DNA from: Streptomyces malaysiense
GTDB lineage: Bacteria > Actinomycetota > Actinomycetes > Streptomycetales > Streptomycetaceae
DNA length: 64,000 nt
Assembly (NCBI RefSeq): GCF_000980885.2
Contig: NZ_LBDA02000018.1
Coordinates: 1-64,000, forward strand
Reading direction: 5' to 3'
The first letter of the stretch is position 1; each line of letters starts with the position of its first letter. The notes beneath the pieces were generated by a model. It had not been told where the DNA came from. It saw only the letters and a list, made by a program, of their open reading frames with translations, and did not search any database. Shown here in pieces: positions 49,581 through 58,161 of the stretch. Made by a program: the position numbers and the translations under genes.

Positions 49581-51914
49581 TCACTCCGTCTCGTGGTGGG
49601 GTGCGGTGGCCGCGACCATCAGCTGGCCGAGCGCCAACCCGCCGTCGTTCGGGGGTACTTCGCCGTGCCGCAGGACCGTGAAGCCGTCGGCGTGCAGCAG
49701 GGCGGCGCACTTCTCCTCCAGCAGGGCGTTGGCGAACACCCCGCCGGTGAGGGCCACCGTGCCGAGGCCGGTCGCGCCGCGGGCCCGGCGGCAGATCTCG
49801 GCGACGGCGCGGGCCACGCCGCGGTGGAAGCGGGCGGCGAGGACCGGGGCCGGGGTGCGGCGGCGCCGGTCGGCGAGCAGCGCCCGCAGCATCGGCGCGG
49901 GGTCGCAGGCGAGGACGGCGCCGCCGGTGAGGCCGAAGGGGTAGGCCACCGCGTCCGCGTCCCGCGCGTCGAGGGCCGCGGCCTCCAGTTCCAGCGCGGC
50001 CTGCGCCTCGTATCCGGCACGGTGGCACACGCCCGCGAGGGAGGCCACGGCGTCGAACAGGCGGCCCATGCTGGAGGTGGGCACGCAGGCCACCTGACGG
50101 TCCAGTTGCCGGCGCAGGAGGGAGAGTTCACGCGGGGAGCAGGCGGTGACGCTGGGCAGGTCCGCCGCCCAGGGCAGGCCCGCGGCCCACAGCCGGGCCA
50201 GGGCCAGCCGGCAGGGGTTGGCCACGCCGGCGTCGCCGCCGGGCAGCGGGGCGGGGGCCAGCCGGGCGAAGCGGCGGTAGCCGGTGTAGTCGGCGAGCAG
50301 GATCTCGCCGCCCCACACCGTGCCGTCGTCGCCGTATCCGGTGCCGTCGAAGGCGACCCCGATGACCGGGGTGGTGCCGTCGAGACCGTGTTCGGCCATG
50401 GCGGAGGCGATGTGGGCGTGATGGTGCTGGACGAGCCGCAGCGGGAGCCGGGTGCCCGCGCGCCTGCGGGCCCAGCCGGTGGAGTGGTACCCGGGGTGCC
50501 GGTCACCGGCGATCAGCCGGGGGGTGACGCCGACCAGCCGGCCGAGCTGCCGCTCGGACCGCCGGGCGGCCTCCAGCGTGGCCAGGTCCCCCATGTCGCC
50601 GATGTGCGGCCCGAACCAGGCGAGGTCGCCCTCGCCGAGGCAGGGCGCGTTCTTCAGGTCACCGCCGACCGCGAGCGCGGGCCGCACCGGGACCGGCAGC
50701 CGCAGGGGGCGCGGGACGTAGCCGCGCGAGCGGCGCAGTACCTGTTCGGTACCGTCGGGGCGCACCCGCAGCAGGGAGTCGTCGCAGGGCGCGGCGATGG
50801 GCCGGTCGTGGGCGAGCCAGGCGTCGGCGAGTCCGGCGAGCCGGGTCAGGGCCTCGGCGTCGTCGGTGACGATGGGTTCGCCTGAGCGGTTGCCGCTGGT
50901 CATGACCAGCGCCCGGGGGCCCGGCGGGTCGCCGGGCAGCCCGAACAGCAGGGTGTGCACGGGGGTGTAGGGCAGCATGATCCCGAGATGCGGGCTGCCC
51001 TCGCAGACCTGGCCGGCCAGCGCCCCGGCGGGGGTGCGGCGGCGGACCAGCACGATGGGGCGGCGGGGTCCGGTCAGCGTGGCGCGCTCGGCGGGGGTCA
51101 GGACCGCGAGGCTCTCGGCCGCCGCGAGATCGGCGCACATCACGGCGAACGCCTTGCCGCCGCGCTCCTTGCGGCCGCGCAGCGTGGCGACGGCCCCCGG
51201 GTCGGTGGCGTCGCAGGCCAGGTGGTAGCCGCCGAGCCCCTTGACGGCGACGATCCGTCCGGCGGCGAGCAGTTCCCGTGCCGCCGCGAGGGCGGCCGCG
51301 TCCCGCGCCGGGCGGATGCCGGGGCCCGTCAGCGTCAGGCGGGGACCGCAGGCGGGGCAGGCGACGGGCTGGGCGTGGAAGCGCCGGTCGGCGGGATCGC
51401 CGTACTCCCGGGCGCAGTCCGGGCACATCGGGAAGCCCGCCATGGTGGTCGCCGCCCGGTCGTACGGCATGCCGGTGGCGATGGTGAAGCGGGGGCCGCA
51501 GTGGGTGCAGGTGACGAACGGGTGCCGGTGCCTGCGGTCGTCCGGGGCGGCGAGTTCGCGCAGGCAGTCGGCGCAGGTCGCGGTGTCGGGCGGGAGCTGG
51601 GTACGGCCGCCCGCCCGTTCGGTGGAGCGGATCGCGAAGGGTCCGGCGGCGCCCGTGGCGGGCAGTTCCTCGTGGGCGACGCGGGTCACCCTGGCCAGCG
51701 GCGGGGGGCGGTGGGCCAGCAGTTCGCAGAACCGGGCGACTTCCGCGGCCGGACCCTCGACCTCGATCAGCACGCCGTCGCCGGTGTTGCCGACGAACCC
51801 GGCCAGGCCCGTCTCCGCGGCCAGGCGGTGCACGTACGGCCTGAAGCCCACCCCCTGCACGGTGCCGTGCACGGTGAGCCGGCGGCGGACCGGGCCGGTC
51901 GCGGGAGCGGTCAT
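49581..51914 (-). CDS. hypF: Carbamoyltransferase HypF
   Basis: 777 aa, full domain order: acylphosphatase (LTVHGTVQGVGFRPYVHRLA), two zinc-finger units (CADCLRELAAPDDRRH, CTHCGPR, CPDCAREYG, CPACGPR), YrdC-like (GRIVAVKGLGGYHLACDATD), Kae1-like carbamoyltransferase (VQHHHAHIASAMAEHGLDG, GVAFDGTGYGDDGTVWGGE) and C-terminal ALTGGVFANALL. Converts carbamoyl phosphate to carbamoyl-AMP and transfers it to HypE. Start overlaps the hypB stop by 4 nt. Confidence 0.95.
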   Translation of the reverse strand: MTAPATGPVRRRLTVHGTVQGVGFRPYVHRLAAETGLAGFVGNTGDGVLIEVEGPAAEVARFCELLAHRPPPLARVTRVAHEELPATGAAGPFAIRSTERAGGRTQLPPDTATCADCLRELAAPDDRRHRHPFVTCTHCGPRFTIATGMPYDRAATTMAGFPMCPDCAREYGDPADRRFHAQPVACPACGPRLTLTGPGIRPARDAAALAAARELLAAGRIVAVKGLGGYHLACDATDPGAVATLRGRKERGGKAFAVMCADLAAAESLAVLTPAERATLTGPRRPIVLVRRRTPAGALAGQVCEGSPHLGIMLPYTPVHTLLFGLPGDPPGPRALVMTSGNRSGEPIVTDDAEALTRLAGLADAWLAHDRPIAAPCDDSLLRVRPDGTEQVLRRSRGYVPRPLRLPVPVRPALAVGGDLKNAPCLGEGDLAWFGPHIGDMGDLATLEAARRSERQLGRLVGVTPRLIAGDRHPGYHSTGWARRRAGTRLPLRLVQHHHAHIASAMAEHGLDGTTPVIGVAFDGTGYGDDGTVWGGEILLADYTGYRRFARLAPAPLPGGDAGVANPCRLALARLWAAGLPWAADLPSVTACSPRELSLLRRQLDRQVACVPTSSMGRLFDAVASLAGVCHRAGYEAQAALELEAAALDARDADAVAYPFGLTGGAVLACDPAPMLRALLADRRRRTPAPVLAARFHRGVARAVAEICRRARGATGLGTVALTGGVFANALLEEKCAALLHADGFTVLRHGEVPPNDGGLALGQLMVAATAPHHETE

Positions 51915-52639
51915 GCGACGGGCGCGGACTCGGTGTGGTGGTGATGTCCGTGCGGGTGCGGGGCGAGCGGCGGCCGGTGCGCGGGGGCGCCGTCGCGGAC
52001 GGCGAGTGAGAGGTCCAGGAGGGGGCCGACGCCGTCGCCGGTGCGGGCGCAGGACCGTACGATCTCCACCCCCGGGTTGACCCGCCGCACATTCGCGCGG
52101 AACGCGCTCTCGTCGAACCCGGCGGCCTCGGCGAGGTCGGTCTTGGTGATGACGACGACATGGGCGGAGCCGAACGCGGTCGGGTACTTCAGCGGCTTGT
52201 CCTCGCCCTCGGTGACCGCCATCAGCACGATCCGCAGGTTCTCACCGAGGTCGTAGGAGGCCGGGCAGACCAGGTTGCCGACGTTCTCCACGAAGAGCAC
52301 CGAGGTGTCCTCGGGCAGCCAGCCCGCGAGCCGTTCGCGCACCTGGCGGGCCTCCAGGTGGCAGAGCCCGTCGGTGAGGACCTGCTGGACGGGGGCGCCG
52401 GAGCGGGCCAGCCGGGTGGCGTCGTTCTCGGTCGCCAGGTCGGCGGTGAGCGCGGCCACCGGCACGCCCCGCGCCACCGCGTCGGCGAGCATCCGGCCGA
52501 GGAGCTCGGTCTTGCCGCTCCCCGGACTGGAGAGCAGGTTGACCACGGTCACCCCTCGCCCCGCCAGTTCCTCGCGCAGGCGTGCGGCGAGGTCGTCGTT
52601 CTTGGCCAGGACGGCCTGTCGGACATCGGACCGGCACAT
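51911..52639 (-). CDS. hypB: Hydrogenase nickel GTPase HypB
   Basis: 242 aa, ATG with GAGGAGCAGC. P-loop NLLSSPGSGKTELLGRML, switch region LATENDATRL, VENVGNLVCPASYDLGE, and VITKTDLAE (NKxD equivalent). The nickel-storage His cluster sits at the C-terminus (HPHGHHHHTESAPVA), not the N-terminus as in rhizobial or E. coli proteins, which is unusual. GTP hydrolysis drives nickel transfer with HypA. Upstream gap to hupD is 60 nt. Confidence 0.95.
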   Translation of the reverse strand: MCRSDVRQAVLAKNDDLAARLREELAGRGVTVVNLLSSPGSGKTELLGRMLADAVARGVPVAALTADLATENDATRLARSGAPVQQVLTDGLCHLEARQVRERLAGWLPEDTSVLFVENVGNLVCPASYDLGENLRIVLMAVTEGEDKPLKYPTAFGSAHVVVITKTDLAEAAGFDESAFRANVRRVNPGVEIVRSCARTGDGVGPLLDLSLAVRDGAPAHRPPLAPHPHGHHHHTESAPVA

Positions 52640-52699
52640 GGGCGCTGCTCCTCGGGTTCGGCGGCTGGGCCCCGGGCCGCGTCCCGCGCGGCCCGGGTG

Positions 52700-53281
52700 T
52701 CATCGATCTTCGGCCGTCGCGGGCGCGTGGGCGGGCAGCGCAGCCGGGTGCGCCGGGCCGTTTTCCATCGAGCGGCCCAATGCGGCGGCCGGTGCGGCCG
52801 GGTCGGCCAGCAGCAGCGGGACGAGCGCGTGCAGCGCGATGACGGCGGGTTCGACGGCGGCGCGCACCGCCGGGCTGAGTCCGGGCAGGATGTCCTCGTC
52901 CCCGGCGGGCAGCACCTGCGGCTCGCAGGCCAGCACCAGCACCCGGGGCAGCGGTTCCTCGCCCAGGTGGGTGGCGAGGGCCAGCACCTTCGCCGGGTCC
53001 ATGCCGTGCGCCTCCGGCGGGACGGTGCCGTCGGGGGGCTCGGCCTCGATCAGGGACAGCGTCCCGGGTCGCTGCCCGCTCCGGGCGGCGTCCACGAGTA
53101 CGGCGGTCCCGCACCCGCCGAGCAGGTCGTAGGCGAGGTCCAGGCCGCGGATGCCGTAGTCCCGCACCCGCGCCCCGGGGGGCAGCGGGCGCTGTTCGAG
53201 GGCGCGGATCACCTCGGGCCCGAAGGCGTCGTCGGCGAGGAAGACGTTGCCGACACCGGCGACGAGGAGGGGTGCGGTCAT
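52700..53281 (-). CDS. hupD: Hydrogenase maturation endopeptidase HupD/HycI-type
   Basis: 193 aa from ATG 53281, overlapping the hypX stop (ATGA). N-terminal LLVAGVGNVFLADDAFGPEV (nickel-sensing Glu/Asp), VLVDAARSGQRPGTL and HGMDPAKVLALATHLGEEPL (third metal ligand His) identify the family. It removes the C-terminal peptide of the nickel-loaded large subunit. Longer in the C-terminal tail (Ala/Pro-rich, ~25 residues) than most. Confidence 0.93.
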   Translation of the reverse strand: MTAPLLVAGVGNVFLADDAFGPEVIRALEQRPLPPGARVRDYGIRGLDLAYDLLGGCGTAVLVDAARSGQRPGTLSLIEAEPPDGTVPPEAHGMDPAKVLALATHLGEEPLPRVLVLACEPQVLPAGDEDILPGLSPAVRAAVEPAVIALHALVPLLLADPAAPAAALGRSMENGPAHPAALPAHAPATAEDR

Positions 53282-55032
53282 CGGAGGGCTCCGGCTTCGG
53301 CGGGGTCGATCCGACCGGTGGGCGGCTGACGCGGGTCGGGCGGTGCGGCCAGTGGCCGGCACGAGCCCGTCGGGGTCCTGCGGACGAAGGCGGCTCGGAG
53401 GGCGTGGTAAGGGGCTTGCGGGTCGAAGAACAGGGCGTGCATACGGGCCAGTTCGGCCCGCCGGTACGCGGCGAGGGGCCGGCGCCGTTCGTCGGCGGCG
53501 CGGACCGACGCCTTCGCGGCGATCCGGCGGTCCAGGCCGGGGGCGGCGGCGAGGGTGACCGCGAGCCGCTCCACCGCCGCGGCGAACTCCCCCGGCGCGG
53601 CCGGTACGAGCCGGTCCACCAGGCCGAGCCGTTCGGCGGCCGCCGCGCTCACCGGCAGCGCCTCCTCGGTCAGCCGGCGGGCCTCGTCCGGGCCGACGCG
53701 GCGGGGCAGGGTGTACGTCCAGAACTCGGAGCCGTACAGACCCATGCGCCGGTAGTGCGGGTTGAGGACCGTGCCGGCGCGGCACCAGACCTCGTCGGCG
53801 GCGAGGGCGAGCATCGCGCCGCCCGCGGCCGCGTTGCCGGCCGGCGCGGCCACCACCAGCCGGTCGGTGGTCCGCAGGACCGCCTCCACCAGGTCGTCCA
53901 TCGCGTTGAGGTTGACCCAGGACTCGTGCCCCGGGTCCGCGGCCGCCTCGATGACGTTGAGATGGATGCCGTTGGAGAAGAAGTCGCGCGCCCCGCCGAG
54001 CACCAGGACCCGGGTGGGGCGGGTGAGGGCCTGCTCGTAGGCGGCGAGCAGCCGGCGGCACTGGCCGGTGCTCATCGCGCCGCCGGGGAAGGAGAAGCTC
54101 AGCAGGCCGACGTCGCCGTGCTGCCGGTAGCGGATGTCGGTGTACGTGCGCCGGGACTGCGGCAGCTCCGACGGGGCCGGGACCTCGGGGAGTGCGAGGG
54201 CGGGATCGAGGGCGGCGAGGACCGCGGCGGCGGGCCGGCGGAAGGGCGCGGGGTCGCCGGAGTTCCTGCGCGGGCGCAGTTCCGGGATCCACACCGCGCC
54301 GTCCCGGGTGGCCCGGCAGACCGCCCCCGCGCGCAGGGCGAGCAGCTCGCCGGGGCGGCCGCGCAGCTCGTCCTCGGGATGGCCGCCGTGCAGGAACAGC
54401 TCCCGGCCGAGGAGTTCGTCGAGGACGCCGGGCCGGGAGTCGGCGCCGCGCAGCTTGCGCAGCACCGTGGCGGTGTCGTCGTCCGCCCAGTCGATGCGGC
54501 GGCGCTCCTGGCGGAAGGGGTCCCGCCGGACGACGTCGATCGAGGGGTCGCTCTGCGGGCGAGGCTTGAAGGCGCCCTCCGCGTGGCGCCGTACGGCCGT
54601 GAGCACGGCGGTGACGGCGGCGTCGGCGACCTCGTTGCGGTACAGGTCGCTCTTGCCGACCGGCGCCACGCGGAACGGCTCGGCGGCCCAGACGGGTCCC
54701 GCGTCCATGCCGGCCTCGGCCTGGAGCACGGTGACGGCCCACTCCGGGGTCTGCCCGGCGACGGCCCAGTCCAGCGCGGAGGGCCCCCGGTCGCCGGGCG
54801 GTCCCGGATGCACGATCAGACAGGTGCGCTCCCGCCACACGTCCTCCGGCAGGGCGGTCGTGAGCATCGGGGCGATCACGAGGTCCGGGCCCAGCTCCCG
54901 TACGGCGGCCCGCACCGGTTCCACGCCCCGCGAGGCCAGGACGACGTCCACGCGGTGCCCCCGGTCGGAGAGTTCGGCGTACAGGCGCTGGCTGAGACTG
55001 TTGAACGCGCTGGCCACGAGCAGGATGTCCAT
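53278..55032 (-). CDS. hypX: HypX (HoxX): aerobic CO-ligand synthase for [NiFe]-hydrogenase
   Basis: 584 aa with the two-module HypX architecture: N-terminal formyltransferase-like (about 1-260; MDILLVASAFNSLSQRLYAE, HPGPPGDRGPSALDWAV, FKPRPQSDPSIDV) and C-terminal enoyl-CoA-hydratase-like (about 300-550; VGLLSFSFPGGAMSTGQCRR, FFSNGIHLNVIEAAADPG, AGNAAAGGAMLALAADEVW). HypX turns formyl-tetrahydrofolate into formyl-CoA and releases CO for the active site under air (established for Aquifex and Ralstonia). Its presence shows that the hydrogenase is assembled aerobically. First gene of the leftward operon. Confidence 0.94.
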   Translation of the reverse strand: MDILLVASAFNSLSQRLYAELSDRGHRVDVVLASRGVEPVRAAVRELGPDLVIAPMLTTALPEDVWRERTCLIVHPGPPGDRGPSALDWAVAGQTPEWAVTVLQAEAGMDAGPVWAAEPFRVAPVGKSDLYRNEVADAAVTAVLTAVRRHAEGAFKPRPQSDPSIDVVRRDPFRQERRRIDWADDDTATVLRKLRGADSRPGVLDELLGRELFLHGGHPEDELRGRPGELLALRAGAVCRATRDGAVWIPELRPRRNSGDPAPFRRPAAAVLAALDPALALPEVPAPSELPQSRRTYTDIRYRQHGDVGLLSFSFPGGAMSTGQCRRLLAAYEQALTRPTRVLVLGGARDFFSNGIHLNVIEAAADPGHESWVNLNAMDDLVEAVLRTTDRLVVAAPAGNAAAGGAMLALAADEVWCRAGTVLNPHYRRMGLYGSEFWTYTLPRRVGPDEARRLTEEALPVSAAAAERLGLVDRLVPAAPGEFAAAVERLAVTLAAAPGLDRRIAAKASVRAADERRRPLAAYRRAELARMHALFFDPQAPYHALRAAFVRRTPTGSCRPLAAPPDPRQPPTGRIDPAEAGALR

Positions 55033-55294
55033 GACGCGGCATGCTCACCCCCGCGCCGCGCCCGGCGAAGGACCGCCACGGGGTTTCACCCCTGGCGCGC
55101 GGTGCTCTTGCGCCATCCGGACCGCGTGGGCGGAGTGTCTGCGCGAGCCTTCCGGCAATGCCCCGCCCACGCCCGTCGAGCCGCGGCGTTCCGCGGAGGC
55201 CGCTCGGGGCGCGGGGAGCGCGGAGGGCGCGGGGAACGGGAGGACGAAGCGCGTGCGGGGAGAAACACGCCGGGGCGATTCGCGCCGCGGGAGG

Positions 55295-55444
55295 TCAGTG
55301 GCGCTCGGCCCTGAAGCGGCGGCGTCTGCGCACACGCGCGGTCCGGGGCTTCGACGGGCGGGTCACCCATCGGTCCTCGACCTGGTCGAGACCGAAGAGC
55401 AGAAGGCTGAGAACGGGGAGCAGCAGAACCGCGACGGTGATCAC
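55295..55444 (-). CDS. Small single-TM basic protein
   Basis: 49 aa, GTG start with RBS AGGAGG 9 nt upstream (the inverted sequence GGAGGT-AC-ACCTCC seen there is largely the RBS). N-terminal TM ITVAVLLLPVLSLLLFGLDQ, then EDRWVTRPSKP and a very basic tail RTARVRRRRRFRAERH. Nearly all third positions are G/C, supporting coding. No known function. It lies 262 nt upstream of hypX on the same strand and could be co-transcribed, although the hypX promoter may lie between. Confidence 0.65.
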   Translation of the reverse strand: MITVAVLLLPVLSLLLFGLDQVEDRWVTRPSKPRTARVRRRRRFRAERH

Positions 55445-55865
55445 TGGAGGTACACCTCCTGGCCGACGACACCCCGCGAGTGCCCCGGCGCCGGCCCGCC
55501 CACCGGGGAGGGTCGTCGTGAAGTCCCGTGACCGCCACCCGCGCCAGGGCCGCGTGGCCCACGTCCACTGTCACATCACTCGGCCGCCGTCACATCTCCG
55601 GGCGGACGCGCGTCATCCCCGGGGGAAACGGGGCAACGGAAGGGAACCATGGAGCGCGCCGGTGAGCGTGCCGCGGCCGGGGACCGGGGGACGAGCGAAA
55701 GGACCGGATGTATCCGCCGGACCCGGGAACGCCGTACCGGCCGGGCTGCACTCGGGGAGGCGGTCACGTTCGCGGGCGGGGTGTGACCCGGGCGCGGGCA
55801 CTGGGCGGGCCGGGTGGGCGGGGGTGTGCTTACGGTGCTTCCAGGAGCATGGGACGGGAGCGACG
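55445..55865. other. 421-bp intergenic region without a convincing gene
   Basis: Divergent promoter region between the small basic protein and the AI-2E gene. A 45-codon frame from ATG 55649 has a fair RBS (GGAAGGGAACC) but mixed third positions and no recognisable content. No motif copy of the dormancy box seen. Confidence 0.4.
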
Positions 55866-57032
55866 GTGGGCGATGCGCGGCGGCGGGCGACCGGGCCGGG
55901 GGGAGGCGGGCGCCGGGCGGGACTCGGCAGCCGGCCCGCGTACTCCGTGCGGCTCGCGGCCTCCCCGCGTCCCGAGCCCCCGGAGCCGGTGGCCGAACGC
56001 ACCGTGCCCTGGCTGCGCGTCGCCGCGGCCTACGCCTGGCGGCTCGTCCTCGTCGGCATCGTCGTCTACGGCGTCTTCGTCGTCCTCGGCAGCTTCCAGC
56101 TGATCGCCGTCGCCCTGTTCCTGGCGCTGGTCGTCACCTCGGTGCTGCGCCCGCTCGCCGACCAGCTGAACCGGTTCCTGCCCAGGCCGCCGGCCGTCGC
56201 CGCCACACTGGTCGGCAGCCTGCTGGCGTTCTTCACGCTGCTCGCGCTGGTGGGCAACGCGGTGGCGGGTGAGTCACCGCGGCTCGCGGGCGAGTTCCGC
56301 GGCGGGGTGCACCGGATCGAGGAGTGGCTCCAGCGGCCCCCGTTCCGGCTCAGCCCCGGCCGGCTCTCCGCACTCGAACACCAGTTCACCGACTATCTCG
56401 CCGCACACCGCTCGAACCTGCTCAGCAGTGCCGTCAGCGGCCTGGGCCGGGTGGTGGAGCTGGCGACCGGCGGGGCGCTGGCGCTGTTCGCCTCGGTGTT
56501 CTTCATCCACTCCGGGGAGCGGCTGTGGGCCTGGGCCCGCGATGAACTGCTGCCGGCCGGGGCCCGTACCGCCTGGGACCGGGCGGGGCGGGCGGCCTGG
56601 CGGACCTTCGCCGGGTACACACGCGGCATCATCATCGTGGCCGCGACCAACGCCGTCCTGGTGGGTGTGGCACTGCTGTTGCTGCGGGTGCCGCTGGCGC
56701 TGCCGCTGACCCTGCTGGAGTTCTTCGCCACGTTCGTGCCGCTGGTGGGCTCGCCGGTGGCGCTCGCGGTCGCCACGGTGGTCGCGCTGGCCGGGCGGGG
56801 GCCGCTCACCGCGCTGGCCGTGCTGGCGCTGATCGTGGTGATCGGCCAGCTGGAGGGGCATGTGCTGCACCCGGTCGTGATGAGCTGGGCGGTCCGGCTG
56901 CATCCGCTGGTCGTGGCCGTCTCCGTGATCGCGGGCAGCATCGTGGCGGGGGTGATCGGCGCGATCGTCGCGGTTCCGCTGGTCTCGGTGGTGTGGGCGG
57001 TGCTGCGGGCGCTGCGGGCCGTACCGCCCTGA
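55866..57032 (+). CDS. AI-2E/PerM-family membrane transporter
   Basis: 388 aa from GTG 55866 (GGGAGCGACG upstream). A ~45-residue basic/Pro N-tail is followed by eight TM segments in the 3+5 pattern of the family with a ~100-residue amphipathic loop between TM3 and TM4 (ESPRLAGEFRGGVHRIEEWL ... ALEHQFTDYL). PF01594-type signatures: LIAVALFLALVVTSVLRPLA, ATFVPLVGSPVAL, GQLEGHVLHPVVMSWAVRLH. Often annotated 'autoinducer-2 exporter', but most actinobacterial members have unknown substrates or act as Na+/H+ exchangers. Confidence 0.88.
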   Translation: MGDARRRATGPGGGGRRAGLGSRPAYSVRLAASPRPEPPEPVAERTVPWLRVAAAYAWRLVLVGIVVYGVFVVLGSFQLIAVALFLALVVTSVLRPLADQLNRFLPRPPAVAATLVGSLLAFFTLLALVGNAVAGESPRLAGEFRGGVHRIEEWLQRPPFRLSPGRLSALEHQFTDYLAAHRSNLLSSAVSGLGRVVELATGGALALFASVFFIHSGERLWAWARDELLPAGARTAWDRAGRAAWRTFAGYTRGIIIVAATNAVLVGVALLLLRVPLALPLTLLEFFATFVPLVGSPVALAVATVVALAGRGPLTALAVLALIVVIGQLEGHVLHPVVMSWAVRLHPLVVAVSVIAGSIVAGVIGAIVAVPLVSVVWAVLRALRAVPP

Positions 57033-57222
57033 GCGGGCCGGGACCCGTGGTTCCGGGCGATCCGAACACCGGATCACCCGTTCGCTCGAACAGGTGGACA
57101 TCGCTCATCAGACCGCTTCGGCTACGCCGACCGGGTGATACTTACGTTGTGCGAGTGACGGGCTGCAGACCGTGATCGAGCACAGGTCCCACAGGAGATA
57201 CACCGCAAGGAGCAGCACGACC

Positions 57223-57282
57223 ATGAACATCCTCACGAACGTCCTCGCCGGCCTCGCCCACCTCGTCGGGTGGCTGATCTGA
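57223..57282 (+). CDS. 19-residue micro-ORF with strong RBS and terminator
   Basis: Reads MNILTNVLAGLAHLVGWLI, then TGA. AAGGAG lies 11 nt before the ATG and a 15-bp terminator stem starts 24 nt after the stop, so this is a self-contained transcription unit. The peptide is hydrophobic and amphipathic, with 7 Leu/Ile, one Trp and one His. It could be a small membrane peptide, a leader peptide, or part of a small RNA with incidental coding. No homologue known to me. Confidence 0.6.
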   Translation: MNILTNVLAGLAHLVGWLI

Positions 57283-57305
57283 CGCCGCCGGGCGTGTGAA
57301 GAAGA

Positions 57306-57342
57306 GCGGCGCCGCCTCCTCGTCCCAAGGAGGCGGCGCCGC
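57306..57342. terminator. Strong hairpin after the micro-ORF, shared with the MOSC gene
   Basis: Perfect 15-bp stem GCGGCGCCGCCTCCT/AGGAGGCGGCGCCGC, 7-nt loop CGTCCCA, lying 3 nt beyond the stop of the minus-strand MOSC gene as well. Confidence 0.88.
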
Positions 57343-57344
57343 CG

Positions 57345-57848
57345 TCATGCGTGCGCGGCCCGCAGTACCCCGAACTCGGCCGCCCCCACCGCGAGCACCC
57401 CGTCGCTCACCGGGCGGCAGCGCACTCCCCCGCCGCCGCGCAGCGCCCGCTGGGCGCCGGGTCCGAGGGTGACGTCCATCCAGGCGCAGGGCCGCGCCGC
57501 GCGGCGCACCTCCAGTTCCACCCGTCCGGTGCCGCAGTCGAGGAAGACGGTGTCGCCGATGTGGTCGTCGATGTCGACGCCGCGCAGCAGGACATTGCGC
57601 CGGGTGAGCAGCAGGCCCGGCTCCGGCGGGCCCGTGCGCGGGAGCCGTTCGGCTGCCATGAGGGTGACGGAGGCGTCGCGGTGGGCGGGACGGTTGAAGT
57701 ACCGGTCGCCCACGATGCCGAGCCCCGCGCGCACCCGGAGGCTCTCCACCAGTTCGTCGGCCGGCAGCTCGGGCACTGCGTCGCCCGGCCGTCCTGCGAG
57801 CCGGTGCGCCGGGGAGACCAGCAGCTGGAGGATCTCGACACGTGCCAC
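57345..57848 (-). CDS. MOSC-domain protein
   Basis: 167 aa from GTG 57848 (weak RBS, AGG 10 nt upstream). Small stand-alone MOSC domain: VEILQLLVSPAHRLAGRPGD, GIVGDRYFNR (the family GDRY/H motif), LLLTRRNVLLRGVDIDDHIG, and RRAARPCAWMDVTLGPGAQR with the conserved Cys. MOSC proteins transfer molybdenum-bound sulfur or reduce N-hydroxylated compounds with a molybdenum cofactor. No Moco genes adjacent. Confidence 0.85.
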   Translation of the reverse strand: MARVEILQLLVSPAHRLAGRPGDAVPELPADELVESLRVRAGLGIVGDRYFNRPAHRDASVTLMAAERLPRTGPPEPGLLLTRRNVLLRGVDIDDHIGDTVFLDCGTGRVELEVRRAARPCAWMDVTLGPGAQRALRGGGGVRCRPVSDGVLAVGAAEFGVLRAAHA

Positions 57849-57858
57849 GCCCGCGAGC

Positions 57859-58161
57859 CTACTCGGCGTCCCGATCCCGGCGGTCGAGGAGTTCCGACAG
57901 GTCCACGGCGCTGCCGGCGGCCTCGGTGCCCCGCGCGGTCCGCGGGCCCCGGCCCACCCGGGCTCGGTCGGCGAGCGCGGCGAAGGCCGGCCACCGGGTG
58001 CGCTCCGGGGTGAGCGCGACACGGAGCCGTCCGACGGTGGCGACCGGCTCGGGGACGCCCCGGACGACGAAGACGACATCGGGACCACGGCGTTCGTGTT
58101 CCTGACGAGCCGCACCGCCTCGCCGGGCGGCAGCCCGTGGGCACCGAGCGCCGAGCGCCAC
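57859..58161 (-). CDS. Hypothetical protein with scrambled N-terminal frame
   Basis: Open from GTG 58161 (RBS GGAGGAGCG) to TGA at 57859, 100 codons, but residues about 6-26 show poor third-position G/C. The same bases in the +1 frame read GAHGLPPGEAVRLVRNTNAVVP with nearly perfect G/C thirds. From DVVFVVRGVPEPVATVGRL to the end the annotated frame is coding-like again. A 7-bp direct duplication (GCGCTCG twice) near the start and a missing base in a CCC run near 58080 would explain two compensating shifts. An alternative start further upstream (EERWRSALG) cannot be excluded. Function unknown. Confidence 0.55.
   Translation of the reverse strand: MALGARCPRAAARRGGAARQEHERRGPDVVFVVRGVPEPVATVGRLRVALTPERTRWPAFAALADRARVGRGPRTARGTEAAGSAVDLSELLDRRDRDAE

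Noticed and set aside
55080..55092. GGGGT-TTC-ACCCC dyad upstream of hypX as an operator
   Set aside because: Only five base pairs and GC-rich; expected by chance in this sequence.
55446..55459. Inverted repeat GGAGGT-AC-ACCTCC
   Set aside because: It coincides with the ribosome binding site of the small gene at 55295-55444; a regulatory role is not needed to explain it.
55649..55786. 45-codon frame before the AI-2E gene
   Set aside because: RBS is fair but third-position bias is weak and the peptide (Arg/Gly/Thr-rich) has no recognisable feature.
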